Positions 27,541-36,173 of a stretch of 64,000 nucleotides of DNA are shown here, piece after piece. The notes below the pieces were generated by a model. The model was not told the origin of the DNA, made no database searches, and was given only the letters and a program-made list of their open reading frames with translations. The DNA is taken from assembly GCA_963800285.1 (NCBI GenBank), contig CAWDAL010000005.1, forward strand, positions 1 through 64,000, in the 5' to 3' direction. Numbering within the stretch: position 1 is the first letter of the stretch; every line of letters begins with the position of its first letter. The stretch comes from DASUPK01 sp963800285 (lineage in GTDB: Bacteria > Actinomycetota > Thermoleophilia > Solirubrobacterales > 70-9). A program made the position numbers and the translations under genes.

Positions 27541-27691
27541 TCTATTGCGACATCTGCCCCTTGGTGTGGACCACGGTGCCGGACTTGCTGCGATTCTGCG
27601 CGCGAGAACCCGATGTCCGACCCGGAGGCGCCCTGCTTCAGCGCGATCGCTCCCAAAGCCTAGGTTGCGCCTTTAGGGGTATGGCGTCCCC

Positions 27692-28540
27692 ATGGGTGCG
27701 AAACGCGCGGTCGGGAGGACGGCGCGCCGGGCTGGAAGGAGCGGGCGGTCGGCGGCGCGAAGCGGCTGGGCGAAGCGGCTGGGGCGGCTGGGGATCGCGG
27801 CCAAGGGATCGATCTACCTGCTCGTCGCCGCGATCGCGATCGGTGTGGCCGCGGGCGAGCGCAGCGATCCCAAGGCCCAGAGCGGGGCGCTGGCGACCCT
27901 GGCGGGCGGCGCGGTCGGCAAGGCCATGCTGATCGTGCTTGCTGTCGGCCTGGCCGGGTACGCGCTCTGGCGGTTGAGCGTCGCCGTGCTCGGTACGCCG
28001 GGGCCCGACGAGACGACCGAGCCCGCCGAGCGGATCGGCTCGCTGGCGTTGGCGCTGATCTACGGCAGCCTCTGCGCGTACGCGATCGGAATCGCCGCCG
28101 GCACGGGCACCACCAATGGGGCCTCGGCCGGCCCCGACGAGGCGACCAGGACCCTGATGGACCGGTCGCTCGGCACGGTGCTGGTGCTCGCCGTCGGTGC
28201 GCTGCTCGCCGGCCTCGCCCTCTTCGAGGGGTACAAGGCCGCGAGCCGCAGCTTCATGGACGAGTTGCGAACGAGTCAAATGAGCGCTGACCAGAAGCGC
28301 CTCGCCACCGCGCTGGGGATTGCGGGGCACGCGGCGCGCGCCGTGGCCTCCGCGCTGGTCGCCGCCTTCGTCATCAAGGCGGCAGTCGAGCACGACCCGA
28401 GCGAGGCGATCGGGCTCGACGGGGCGCTGGAGAAGCTCGCCGCCCAGGACGCGGGGCCCCTCCTGCTCGCCATCGTGGCGGCGGGCCTGGCGACATATGG
28501 GCTCTACCTGATCATCGAGGCGCGCTTCCGCCGTGTCTGA
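27692..28540 (+). CDS. DUF1206 membrane protein
   Basis: This encodes 282 residues. An Arg-rich N-terminus is followed by about six membrane segments organised as three similar pairs: LGIAAKGSIYLLVAAIAIGV, IVLAVGLAGYALWRLSVAVL, and LGIAGHAARAVASALVAAFV with IVAAGLATYGLYLIIEARFR. The repeated G..A.G..Y...G pattern is that of DUF1206. The function of the family is unknown. It is convergent with the heliorhodopsin gene. Confidence 0.8.
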   Translation: MGAKRAVGRTARRAGRSGRSAARSGWAKRLGRLGIAAKGSIYLLVAAIAIGVAAGERSDPKAQSGALATLAGGAVGKAMLIVLAVGLAGYALWRLSVAVLGTPGPDETTEPAERIGSLALALIYGSLCAYAIGIAAGTGTTNGASAGPDEATRTLMDRSLGTVLVLAVGALLAGLALFEGYKAASRSFMDELRTSQMSADQKRLATALGIAGHAARAVASALVAAFVIKAAVEHDPSEAIGLDGALEKLAAQDAGPLLLAIVAAGLATYGLYLIIEARFRRV

Positions 28541-28571
28541 CCCCGAGCACATGGCCCGCGCGCACCAACCT

Positions 28572-28598
28572 CAAGGTCGCGGGTGCGAATCCCGCCTT
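28572..28598 (+). repeat. degenerate tRNA T-arm fragment
   Basis: tcaaggtcgcgggtgcgaat followed by cccgcc. A diverged copy of the tRNA-half core without an anticodon loop or a GGTACC dyad, between two convergent genes. Confidence 0.45.
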
Positions 28599-28603
28599 CT
28601 CGT

Positions 28604-29377
28604 CTAGCCCGCCAGAGCCCCTGCGTAGACCTGCCAGGCGAGCGCCGACTTCGCGGTCAGGCTGAGCACGACGTAGACCTTCTCGCCGTACATGTAGTCG
28701 CGCCACGCGCCAACCCGCCGGTATTGGAGCGCCATGTTGACGGGGAAGAGCGCGAACAGGACCAGCAGCGAGAAGAAGATCCCGAAGACGAAATCCGGCA
28801 CGTCGGCCTGTTGGTCGGCGCGGATCAGCTGGTAGGTGATCACCACCCATGGGACGGCGCCGAGCATCGACCCAAACCAGAACGGCCGCCAGTCGGCGTC
28901 CCGCCCCGGGCTCTGGGTGCGCTCCATCTCGAGGCCGAAGAGGATCATCGCCGTGTTGACGCCGAATAGCGCGATCAACGCAGTCAGCTCCAAAACTCCG
29001 CAGAGCATCGCGATCAGCACGACCATCAGCGAGGCGCTCAGCGAGTATTCGATCCAGCGTGCGTAGTTGACCGAGCGTGCCAGGTTGCGCTCATACCATC
29101 CTCGCAGCGGCCCGCCGACCAGCAGGTGGTCGATCGCCGCCAGGTACAGGAACGCCGCGGTCGCGGCCGCGAACGAAAGCTCGAAGAGAGGGTCCCCCCT
29201 GACCAGTTCGGCTGCCCCCGGCGGGCCGTTGATCCAGCTCCCGTAGACGGGCAGCGAGGCGTCGGAGGCGATCAGCAGCAGCACCGTCGCCTGCACGGCC
29301 TGGATCAGTCCGACGCCCAGGTTCCAGCGACGGAGATTCCTGGCCCGGCCGGGATCGATGCCCTGCCCATCCGTCAT
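28604..29377 (-). CDS. heliorhodopsin
   Basis: This encodes 257 residues from ATG 29377 with seven membrane segments. The last segment carries the retinal Schiff-base lysine in VVLSLTAKSALAWQVYAG (Lys243). The heliorhodopsin counterion Glu lies in ARWIEYSLSASLM (Glu110). Heliorhodopsins are inverted (N-terminus inside), long-lived photoreceptors without ion-pump activity, found in Actinobacteria, including freshwater and soil lineages. No retinal-synthesis gene is in the window. It is convergent with the DUF1206 gene. The upstream element suggests leaderless transcription. Confidence 0.9.
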   Translation of the reverse strand: MTDGQGIDPGRARNLRRWNLGVGLIQAVQATVLLLIASDASLPVYGSWINGPPGAAELVRGDPLFELSFAAATAAFLYLAAIDHLLVGGPLRGWYERNLARSVNYARWIEYSLSASLMVVLIAMLCGVLELTALIALFGVNTAMILFGLEMERTQSPGRDADWRPFWFGSMLGAVPWVVITYQLIRADQQADVPDFVFGIFFSLLVLFALFPVNMALQYRRVGAWRDYMYGEKVYVVLSLTAKSALAWQVYAGALAG

Positions 29378-29392
29378 CGCCCTGATTATCCC
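29378..29392 (-). promoter_or_regulatory. leaderless-type -10 element of heliorhodopsin
   Basis: On the minus strand gataatcagggcg directly precedes ATG, nearly identical to the element at 27246. No Shine-Dalgarno is present. Confidence 0.4.
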
Positions 29393-29538
29393 AATCGCTC
29401 CGGGCGCGATTCGTTTCGTGGTCCGATACGTGGGCGGTCCAATAGCCGCTCCATTCCATGAAAGGGGCACTTTCGAGCGCGCCTGTCTAGGCGCCCCCCT
29501 TACCCAAACGAGATGCGTTGGGGGGTCCCAAGCACCGA

Positions 29539-29715
<177 letters not shown>

Positions 29716-29891
29716 GTTTTGGTCAGCTCTCGCCGGCGTCGGTCCAGGGTCCCAATAGGGTCCCATTTGCTGCATCGGCCGGTGCTCGTTTCGTCCTAGA
29801 GCAGGAGCGACTGGCTCTTCGTGAGAGCCTGTCAGGCGCTCCCTCACACGCGAACGGAGGCGCCACAACCGATCACGCAGGGGGTGCCCCC

Positions 29892-30329
29892 ATGCCTGGA
29901 AAGCGGCAGCTTGTCGAGAGATACTGGGGGGCGACGTCGGAGGAGAACGTGGAAATATTCCGAGCCGCCTTCGAGGCGTGGAACGCGGGGGACATGGATG
30001 CCTTTCGTGAGCTTTGCGACCCCGACATCGTCATGCGACCACCCGAGGGTTGGCCGGAGCCCGGGCCTTTCGTTGGCCGGGAGGCGGTCATGCGCGAGTG
30101 GCACCAGCTCCGCGAGACCTGGGATTCCGACACCCTGGAACCGATCAGCGACTTCATCGAGGCCGCCGACCGAGTTCTCGTGAGGCAGGTCTGGCGTGGC
30201 GTAGGCCAAGGGCCTCAGTCGAACATCGAGTTGACGAACGTGATCACGCTGCGCGACGGCAAGATCATCTACCAGGAGTTCTTCTGGGATCACGGCGAGG
30301 CCCTCGAGACCTCCGGGCTGCGGGAGTAG
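29892..30329 (+). CDS. NTF2/SnoaL-like protein, array member 1
   Basis: This encodes 145 residues from ATG 29892, with an extra N-terminal MPGKRQLVERYWGA before the array signature SEENVEIFRAAFEAWN. The fold markers are DPDIVMRPPEGWPEPGPFVG and DGKIIYQEFFWDHGEALE. It ends LETSGLRE, a variant of the ALEAAGLSE tail. Members of this fold bind or transform small hydrophobic ligands; no activity is assignable. The stop is followed by GCG and the next ATG. Confidence 0.75.
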   Translation: MPGKRQLVERYWGATSEENVEIFRAAFEAWNAGDMDAFRELCDPDIVMRPPEGWPEPGPFVGREAVMREWHQLRETWDSDTLEPISDFIEAADRVLVRQVWRGVGQGPQSNIELTNVITLRDGKIIYQEFFWDHGEALETSGLRE

Positions 30330-30332
30330 GCG

Positions 30333-30734
30333 ATGTCGGAGGAGAACGTCGAGATCGTGCGCAAGCTGATCGCGGCGTGGAACGAACATGACGAGGCCCT
30401 GGCCACCAGCTACCTGGCTGATGACATCGAATGGGCACCCGCTGGCCCTGCCGCCGTGGATCGCGTGTTGTACCGCGGCCGCGAGGAGTGTGCCCGGGGG
30501 TTTGCTGCGGTTTGGGAGACCTGGGAGGAGTTTCGCTTCCAGGAGGCGGAGATCCGCGACCTGCACGACTCGGTTCTCTGGATGGGGCGCGTTCATATGC
30601 GTGGACGCGCCAGCCACGTTGAGCTCGACCAAGAATTTGCAAACCGCTTCGAATTGCGCGACGGATTGATCACACGAGTGCATGCGTTCCTCGCCTGGCG
30701 CGATGCCCTCGAAGCCGCCGGGCTGTCGGAGTAG
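30333..30734 (+). CDS. NTF2/SnoaL-like protein, array member 2
   Basis: This encodes 133 residues, MSEENVEIVRKLIAAWNEHD to DALEAAGLSE. The central cone-fold part (YLADDIEWAP, YRGREECARGFAAVWETW) differs strongly from its neighbours. It starts 3 nt after the previous stop (TAG GCG ATG), with the ribosome site (cgggag) inside the last codons of the upstream gene. Confidence 0.78.
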   Translation: MSEENVEIVRKLIAAWNEHDEALATSYLADDIEWAPAGPAAVDRVLYRGREECARGFAAVWETWEEFRFQEAEIRDLHDSVLWMGRVHMRGRASHVELDQEFANRFELRDGLITRVHAFLAWRDALEAAGLSE

Positions 30735-30737
30735 GCG

Positions 30738-31148
30738 ATGTCAGAGGAGAACATCGACGCCATCCTGAAGGCAGTGGAGGCCCTGAACCGCCGCGACGCG
30801 GACGCCGTCGTAGCTGTCGTCAGCCCCGACGTCGAATGGGAGACGAACCCCGAGATGGTGGGCCTCGGAGCGATCTACCGCGGACGAGCGCGGGTGCGAG
30901 AATTCTTCGAGCAGCTGCTTGGATTGGAAACCTGGGAGAGCATCCACGGCGTGGTCGAAGAGATCACCGAAGCGGGCGATGACCGGGTGTTGGTCGGGTT
31001 GCTCGTAGAGGCCCGCGGCAGGGGCAGCGGCGTGCCGGCGGAGCTCCAGATCTGGCAGGTGCTCTGGTTCGCGGAGGGCCTGATCACAAGGCGCCAGGCC
31101 TTCTGGACTCGGCAGCACGCCCTCGAAGCCGCCGGGCTGCGGGACTAG
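30738..31148 (+). CDS. NTF2/SnoaL-like protein, array member 3
   Basis: This encodes 136 residues, MSEENIDAILKAVEALNRRD to HALEAAGLRD. The body includes VSPDVEWETNPEMVGLG, YRGRARVREFFEQLL and LITRRQAFWTRQ. It is most similar to the member at 52401 (both have RGRGSG.P.EL and RRQAFWTR), which lies 21 kb away. The spacing to the next gene is TAG GG ATG, one base shorter than the other junctions. Confidence 0.78.
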   Translation: MSEENIDAILKAVEALNRRDADAVVAVVSPDVEWETNPEMVGLGAIYRGRARVREFFEQLLGLETWESIHGVVEEITEAGDDRVLVGLLVEARGRGSGVPAELQIWQVLWFAEGLITRRQAFWTRQHALEAAGLRD

Positions 31149-31150
31149 GG

Positions 31151-31543
31151 ATGTCGGAGGAGAACGTGAAGGCGCTAAGGCGGGTCTATGAGGGCTGGGC
31201 GCAGGGAGACTTCCTCGCAGAGGGATCCCTGTTTGACCCTTACATGGTCGGCGTGTACCCCGACCCTGAACCCAAGCCGCAGTACGGACTGGAAGCCGTG
31301 AGGCAATACATGCGCGAGTTCCTGGGAACCGTCGAGAGCGCGCGCTTCGAGGCGAAGCGATTTCGCGAGGGCGACGGGAGCGTGGTTGTCGATGTACATC
31401 GCTCCGGTCTCGGAAAGCAAAGCGGCGTCCCGGTGGAGGACGAGGCATTCCACGTCGTGACGTTTCGCGGAAGGCAGATCATTCGGATCGACGTGTTCAC
31501 CCGCGAGGACGAGGCCCTCGAAGCCGCCGGGCTGTCGGAGTAG
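31151..31543 (+). CDS. NTF2/SnoaL-like protein, array member 4
   Basis: This encodes 130 residues, MSEENVKALRRVYEGWAQGD to EALEAAGLSE, with a distinctive centre (FDPYMVGVYPDPEPKPQYG, RSGLGKQSGVPVEDEAFHVV). The phrase GKQSGVP is shared with members 5 and the inverted pseudogene. It is co-directional and tightly spaced. Confidence 0.78.
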   Translation: MSEENVKALRRVYEGWAQGDFLAEGSLFDPYMVGVYPDPEPKPQYGLEAVRQYMREFLGTVESARFEAKRFREGDGSVVVDVHRSGLGKQSGVPVEDEAFHVVTFRGRQIIRIDVFTREDEALEAAGLSE

Positions 31544-31546
31544 GCG

Positions 31547-31957
31547 ATGTCGGAGGAGAACATCGAGATCATGCGGCGCGGGTGGGACGCTTGGCAACGA
31601 GGCGACTTTGACGCGATGGCTGCGGTTTGGCACCCCGACGTCATCTGGAAGACCGAGCACTTCCACGACTGGCCGGAAAGCGGCTACCGAGGCCACGACG
31701 GCATCCGTCAGTTTCTCTCGGAATGGCTGGACGTCTGGGGCGACTACAAGGTCAGCGTCAACGAGATCATCGGAGCCCCGGACGGTCGGGTTGTGACCCT
31801 GTTCCGGCACGAGGGCACCGGGAAGCAGAGCGGGGTCCCCATGGAGCTGGAGATGGCGCAGATCGCCACCCTCCGGGACGGAAAGATCGTGGAGTTCGAC
31901 AACTACGACCGTCCCGCGGAGGCCCTAGAAGCCGCCGGGCCTCGTCCATGCTCGTGA
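31547..31957 (+). CDS. NTF2/SnoaL-like protein, array member 5 with altered C-terminus
   Basis: This encodes 136 residues beginning MSEENIEIMRRGWDAWQRGD. The body is intact (HPDVIWKTEHFHDWPES, GTGKQSGVPMELEMAQIATL). The tail reads EALEAAGPRPCS instead of EALEAAGLSE because the DNA switches, inside the conserved 3' end (about 31938), into the inverted neighbour. The protein is probably still functional, as only the tail is affected. Confidence 0.72.
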   Translation: MSEENIEIMRRGWDAWQRGDFDAMAAVWHPDVIWKTEHFHDWPESGYRGHDGIRQFLSEWLDVWGDYKVSVNEIIGAPDGRVVTLFRHEGTGKQSGVPMELEMAQIATLRDGKIVEFDNYDRPAEALEAAGPRPCS

Positions 31958-32314
31958 ACCCCTGCCCGCGTGCGAACTTGCCCTCCCGCATCGTCCACAG
32001 TTGAAAGAGGCTCATGTCGACCGCCACGCCGCTCTGCTTGCCACGACCCCGCAGCGTGAACGAGGCCAGCACCTGATCGCCCGCCTCGATAATCTCGTCG
32101 ATCTCCGCTCGGGGCTCGTCGAACTCGTCGAAGATCCACTCCAGGAACCGCCTGTATCCCTCACGACCCCGAGACACCCCCGTCCTGCCGGGGACCCCCC
32201 CCGAGGGACGTACTCGAAGTCCGGAGCAGTGTTGGCGGCCACCATGCCCTCGATGTCGCCCCGATTGAACGCCTCGCTCGCGGCGCGCACAAGCTCGACG
32301 TTCTGCTCAGAAAT
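31936..32314 (-). pseudogene. inverted NTF2/SnoaL-like array member, frameshifted
   Basis: The minus strand reads SEQNVELVRAASEAFNRGD, then DFEYVPRG, a frame change in a run of eight C (32195-32202), and then SRGREGYRRFLEWIFDEFDE, EIIEAGDQVLASFTLRGRGK and FARGQGFTSMDEA. The codon at the usual ATG position is ATT (32314). The 3' end is lost at the join with member 5. Three lesions (start, frame, tail) make it a pseudogene, unless the C run is an assembly error or a phase-variable tract. Confidence 0.7.
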
Positions 32315-32322
32315 AAGCGCTC

Positions 32323-32463
32323 ACCTCGCCCCCTCAGCCACGGGTTCCAGCGTAACGCGCTGACCGAGACGCTCTAGCTGGCGGACGAGGTGTCGGGTCA
32401 GGCGCTCGGGCCGCTCGCGGTCGAGGAAGTAGTCCCCGCCGAGATCCTTTCGTACTTCCACGG
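32323..32463 (-). pseudogene. possible transposase C-terminal remnant
   Basis: The minus frame ends YFLDRERPERLTRHLVRQLE then RLGQRVTLEPVAEG. The pattern resembles C-termini of IS transposases of actinobacteria. It is only about 45 codons long and no inverted repeats were found, so this is tentative. Confidence 0.3.
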
Positions 32464-32569
32464 ACCGAGTACTACAGAGCTTCCGCTGAGCTCTCGGCGA
32501 AAGTGCCACACAACGGATCAGAGGTGCGACCATCTGGTCTGGGCTCGAGTTGGCCGTGCCCGCCGAGCC

Positions 32570-33622
32570 TTGGCCGGACGGCGCGTCGAACGGACTGACC
32601 GTCCAGTCGGAAGGAGTGCCGGAATCCGAGCCTCACCTGGACTGACGGTAATCGCAAGAGCCGCGACCCTGGCTCTGTGCGCAAGCATCGCCTCGTGCGG
32701 GGGAGGCGGCGGCTCATCGACGAGCTCGTCCGCGGGATCCAACCTGATTCGCCCGAACCCGGCGAACGCGAAGACGACGATCACGGTCGGCTCGAAGAAC
32801 TTCACGGAGGAGTTCGTCTTGGGGGAGATCTACGCCCAGGCCCTCAAGGCCGCCGGCTATCGGGTGAGGACCGACCTCAACCTGGGGTCCGAGAACGCGG
32901 CGCTCAACGCGATCAAGGATGGCCGGATCAGCGGCTACCCGGAGTACACCTCCACGGCGCTCGGCTCGTTCTTCCACGTCCCGGCGAATCAGATTCCGTC
33001 CACCGCCACCCCGGCTTATGAGCAGGCGAAAGCGGATTTCGCCCGGGAGGGGATCGTGGCCTATCCGCCCACCCCGTTCGCGGACTCAAACGCGGTCGGC
33101 ACTCTGACGACCACTGCTCAGCGGCTCGGCCTGAAGGACGTCTCGGACCTAACGGGCAAGTCGCCGAGCCTGGTGCTCGCCGGATCCCCGGAGTGCCGGA
33201 CGCGGATCGACTGTCTCGTCGGCCTCGAGAGGAACTACGGGCTCACGTTCAAGCAGTTCAAGCCAGTCAGCATCGACCGGCGCTATGCGGTGCTGGACGA
33301 GGGCGAAGCGGACCTCTCGATCCTGTTCACGAGCGACGCCCAGCTCGCGACTTCCACGAGGTACACGGTGCTTCGCGACGACAAGGGCCTGATTCCGGCC
33401 GGCAACGTGATCTTCATCGTCTCGAAGAAGGTCGCCGACGCGGCGGGCCCGGACCTCGCGGCGACGATCGAGAAGGTCCAGCGCAACCTGACGCTCCCGG
33501 TCATCCAGGAGCTCAATTCACGGGTCGACCTGGGCAAGCAGGCTCCGGCAGCGGACGCCCACCGGTTTCTGGCGTCGTTGGGCTACGTTCGGGGTCCCGG
33601 CACGCCTCAGGAGTCGAGATGA
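32570..33622 (+). CDS. glycine betaine/osmoprotectant-type ABC substrate-binding lipoprotein
   Basis: This encodes about 350 residues. The start is uncertain: TTG 32570 is the nearest in-frame option before the lipoprotein signal (VIARAATLALCASIASC, lipidated Cys followed by Gly-rich linker). The mature part is an OpuAC/ProX-like type II binding protein: TITVGSKNFTEEFVLGEIYA, VRTDLNLGSENAALNAIKDG, YPEYTSTALG and DLSILFTSDAQLA. No ATPase or permease gene accompanies it. Instead its stop overlaps the start of an MMPL transporter (ATGA), so the two are translationally coupled. Confidence 0.8.
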   Translation: MAGRRVERTDRPVGRSAGIRASPGLTVIARAATLALCASIASCGGGGGSSTSSSAGSNLIRPNPANAKTTITVGSKNFTEEFVLGEIYAQALKAAGYRVRTDLNLGSENAALNAIKDGRISGYPEYTSTALGSFFHVPANQIPSTATPAYEQAKADFAREGIVAYPPTPFADSNAVGTLTTTAQRLGLKDVSDLTGKSPSLVLAGSPECRTRIDCLVGLERNYGLTFKQFKPVSIDRRYAVLDEGEADLSILFTSDAQLATSTRYTVLRDDKGLIPAGNVIFIVSKKVADAAGPDLAATIEKVQRNLTLPVIQELNSRVDLGKQAPAADAHRFLASLGYVRGPGTPQESR

Positions 33623-35928
33623 CGCGGTTCGCCAAGTCCGGGTCGGGTCCGACCGGATCCGAGACCTCCGCCAAACGGGAAACCGGAGGCGGGGAGGTGC
33701 CGAACGTCGCTGCCCGGATGGGACGCTGGAGCGCCCAGCATCGCAAGCTCGCGATCTGGGGCTGGCTCGGCTTCGTCCTAGTCAGCGCCTTCGCCGGAGG
33801 CGCGGTCGGGACCAAGACGCTCGACAACGCTCAGCTCGGAGTGGGCGACTCAGGACGCGCGCAGCGCACGATCGAGGCAGCGTTCCCGAAGAACGCCGAC
33901 GAGATGGTCCTGGTGCAGAGCACCACGGGGAACGTGAACAGCCTGCCGTTTCGAGCAGCAGTGGGAGACGCTCAGTTCCGTCTCTCGCAGCTGCCCTACG
34001 TCTACGCGATCGAGAGCCCCTACGACCCTGCCAACCATTCACAGATCTCGGCGGACGGCCGCTCGGCCCTGACCCGGTTCAAGATCGCGGGAAACCAGAG
34101 CACGGCCAAGAAGCGCGCGGGAGCAACCCTGCGGGCGGTCGACGCCGCTCAAGCCACCCATCCGCAGTTCACGATCGGCGAGTTCGGCCAGGCGAGCTCG
34201 GACAACCAGGTGAGCGGCTCGATCAGCAAGGACTTCAAGCAGGCGCTCTTCACCTCGCTACCCATCACCCTCTTGATCCTTCTGATCGCCTTCGGCGCCC
34301 TGGTGGCCGCCGGAGTCCCTCTGATGCTGGGCTTGACGGCAGTGATCGCGACGATCGGCCTGATCGGCTTGATCAGTCACATCAGCGGGGTGGACGAGTC
34401 GGTCAACGAGGTAATCCTGTTGATCGGCCTGGCGGTGGGCGTCGACTACTCGATGTTCTACCTGCGGCGTGAGCGGGAGGAGCGCGAGTCCGGGCGAAGC
34501 GAGGAGGCCTCGCTGGCGGCCGCGGCGGCGACCTCGGGCCGTGCGGTGCTGGTCTCCGGGTTCACCGTGATGATGGCGATGGCCGGCATGTACCTCGCCG
34601 GAGCGCCGACCTTCCAGTCCTTCGCCACCGGCACGATCCTGGTCGTTGCGGTCGCCGTGATTGGGTCTCTCACCGTCCTGCCCGCCGTCCTGGCCTGGCT
34701 CGGCGATCGCGTCGAGAAGGGGCGCATCCCGTTCCTGCGCCGGAGGACGTGGAACGTCGGCGAGAGTGGCGCGTGGGCGCGCGTCCTCAACCCGGCTCTT
34801 CGCCACCCGGTGGTCGCTGTCCTTGGCGCCGGAGGACTCCTCGTCTTCCTCGCGATTCCGGCGTTCAGACTTCACACGGCCTCACCCAGCGTCGAGGATC
34901 TCCCGCAGGACCTCGGGGTGATCAGGACCTACAACCGCATCCAGGCGGCCTTCCCCGGCGGTCCGATCCCGGCTCAGGTGGTGGTGCACGCGAACGACGT
35001 CAGGTCCCTCCCAGTGGTCGGCGCCGTCAACGAGCTGCGAGTTCGGGCGCTCACCAACTCGAACTTCAGGCTGCCGATCACGACCAGCACCAGCCCCGAT
35101 CACACGGTCGAGGAGCTCGACATCCCTGTTGCCGGGGACGGCACCGACGCAAAGTCGTCCGCCGCCCTCGCCGACCTACGCGACAACCTGATTCCGGCCA
35201 CCATCGGACGAGTCCCGGGCGCGACGGCCGAGGTGACCGGCTTCACTGCCAACTCGGTTGACTTCAACGACACGATGAAGTCACACGCGCCGCTGGTGTT
35301 CGCCTTCGTCCTCTCCGCGGCCTTCCTCCTGCTGCTCTTCACATTCCGGTCGCTCGTCATCCCGGCCAAGGCGATCATCCTGAACCTGCTCTCGGTCGGG
35401 GCGGCCTACGGCGTGATGGTCTGGATCTTCCAGGAGGGCCACCTGGAGTCGGTGCTGGGCTTCCAGTCGAACGGCGCGATCGTTGCCTGGATGCCGCTGT
35501 TCATGTTCGTGGTCCTGTTCGGTCTTTCGATGGACTACCACGTCTTCATCCTCACGCGGATCCGGGAGGCCTTCGACCGAGGCAGGCCGACCGACGAGGC
35601 GGTCTCCCACGGGATCAAGACGACGGCGGGCGTAGTGACAAGCGCCGCGGTCGTGATGATCTCGGTTTTCGCGATCTTCGCGACGCTCTCGCTGCTGATC
35701 TTCAAGGAGCTGGGGGTCGGCCTGGCCGTGGCGGTGCTGATCGATGCCACCGTCATTCGCGCTGTGCTGCTACCTGCCTCGATGAAGCTGCTCGGGGACT
35801 GGAACTGGTATCTGCCGAAATGGCTCGAGTGGCTGCCCACGGTTGGGCCCGGGGCGGGTTCCTCATTGCCAGACCAGGAGACGGATCCCTCGGCTCAAGG
35901 CAGCAGGCGCCCGCCGATTCGCGCCTAG
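33619..35928 (+). CDS. MMPL-family RND transporter
   Basis: This encodes 769 residues from ATG 33619, which overlaps the upstream stop. The topology is that of MMPL proteins: one N-terminal membrane helix, a periplasmic domain, five helices (from SLPITLLILLIAFGALVAAG), a second periplasmic domain and five more helices. Proton-relay-type motifs are GVDYSMFYLRRERE and the second-half equivalent GLSMDYHVFILTRIREAF. MMPL pumps export lipids, siderophores or drugs. Coupling to a betaine-type binding protein is unusual. Confidence 0.88.
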   Translation: MTRFAKSGSGPTGSETSAKRETGGGEVPNVAARMGRWSAQHRKLAIWGWLGFVLVSAFAGGAVGTKTLDNAQLGVGDSGRAQRTIEAAFPKNADEMVLVQSTTGNVNSLPFRAAVGDAQFRLSQLPYVYAIESPYDPANHSQISADGRSALTRFKIAGNQSTAKKRAGATLRAVDAAQATHPQFTIGEFGQASSDNQVSGSISKDFKQALFTSLPITLLILLIAFGALVAAGVPLMLGLTAVIATIGLIGLISHISGVDESVNEVILLIGLAVGVDYSMFYLRREREERESGRSEEASLAAAAATSGRAVLVSGFTVMMAMAGMYLAGAPTFQSFATGTILVVAVAVIGSLTVLPAVLAWLGDRVEKGRIPFLRRRTWNVGESGAWARVLNPALRHPVVAVLGAGGLLVFLAIPAFRLHTASPSVEDLPQDLGVIRTYNRIQAAFPGGPIPAQVVVHANDVRSLPVVGAVNELRVRALTNSNFRLPITTSTSPDHTVEELDIPVAGDGTDAKSSAALADLRDNLIPATIGRVPGATAEVTGFTANSVDFNDTMKSHAPLVFAFVLSAAFLLLLFTFRSLVIPAKAIILNLLSVGAAYGVMVWIFQEGHLESVLGFQSNGAIVAWMPLFMFVVLFGLSMDYHVFILTRIREAFDRGRPTDEAVSHGIKTTAGVVTSAAVVMISVFAIFATLSLLIFKELGVGLAVAVLIDATVIRAVLLPASMKLLGDWNWYLPKWLEWLPTVGPGAGSSLPDQETDPSAQGSRRPPIRA

Positions 35929-35970
35929 CGGCTAGCCGACATCCCCGAGCGTCCAGCCCGACTCCGTCGA

Positions 35971-36148
<178 letters not shown>

Positions 36149-36173
36149 TGTTTGCGGAGATCACTCCTCGGGG

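Noticed and set aside
29892..32314. CRISPR array or integron
   Set aside because: The repeats here are gene ends, about 400 bp apart and coding; no spacer-repeat regularity, no cas genes, no integron integrase.
33193..33618. Extension of the MMPL frame upstream of 33619
   Set aside because: It overlaps the binding-protein gene in another frame; ATG 33619 gives the standard MMPL N-terminus.
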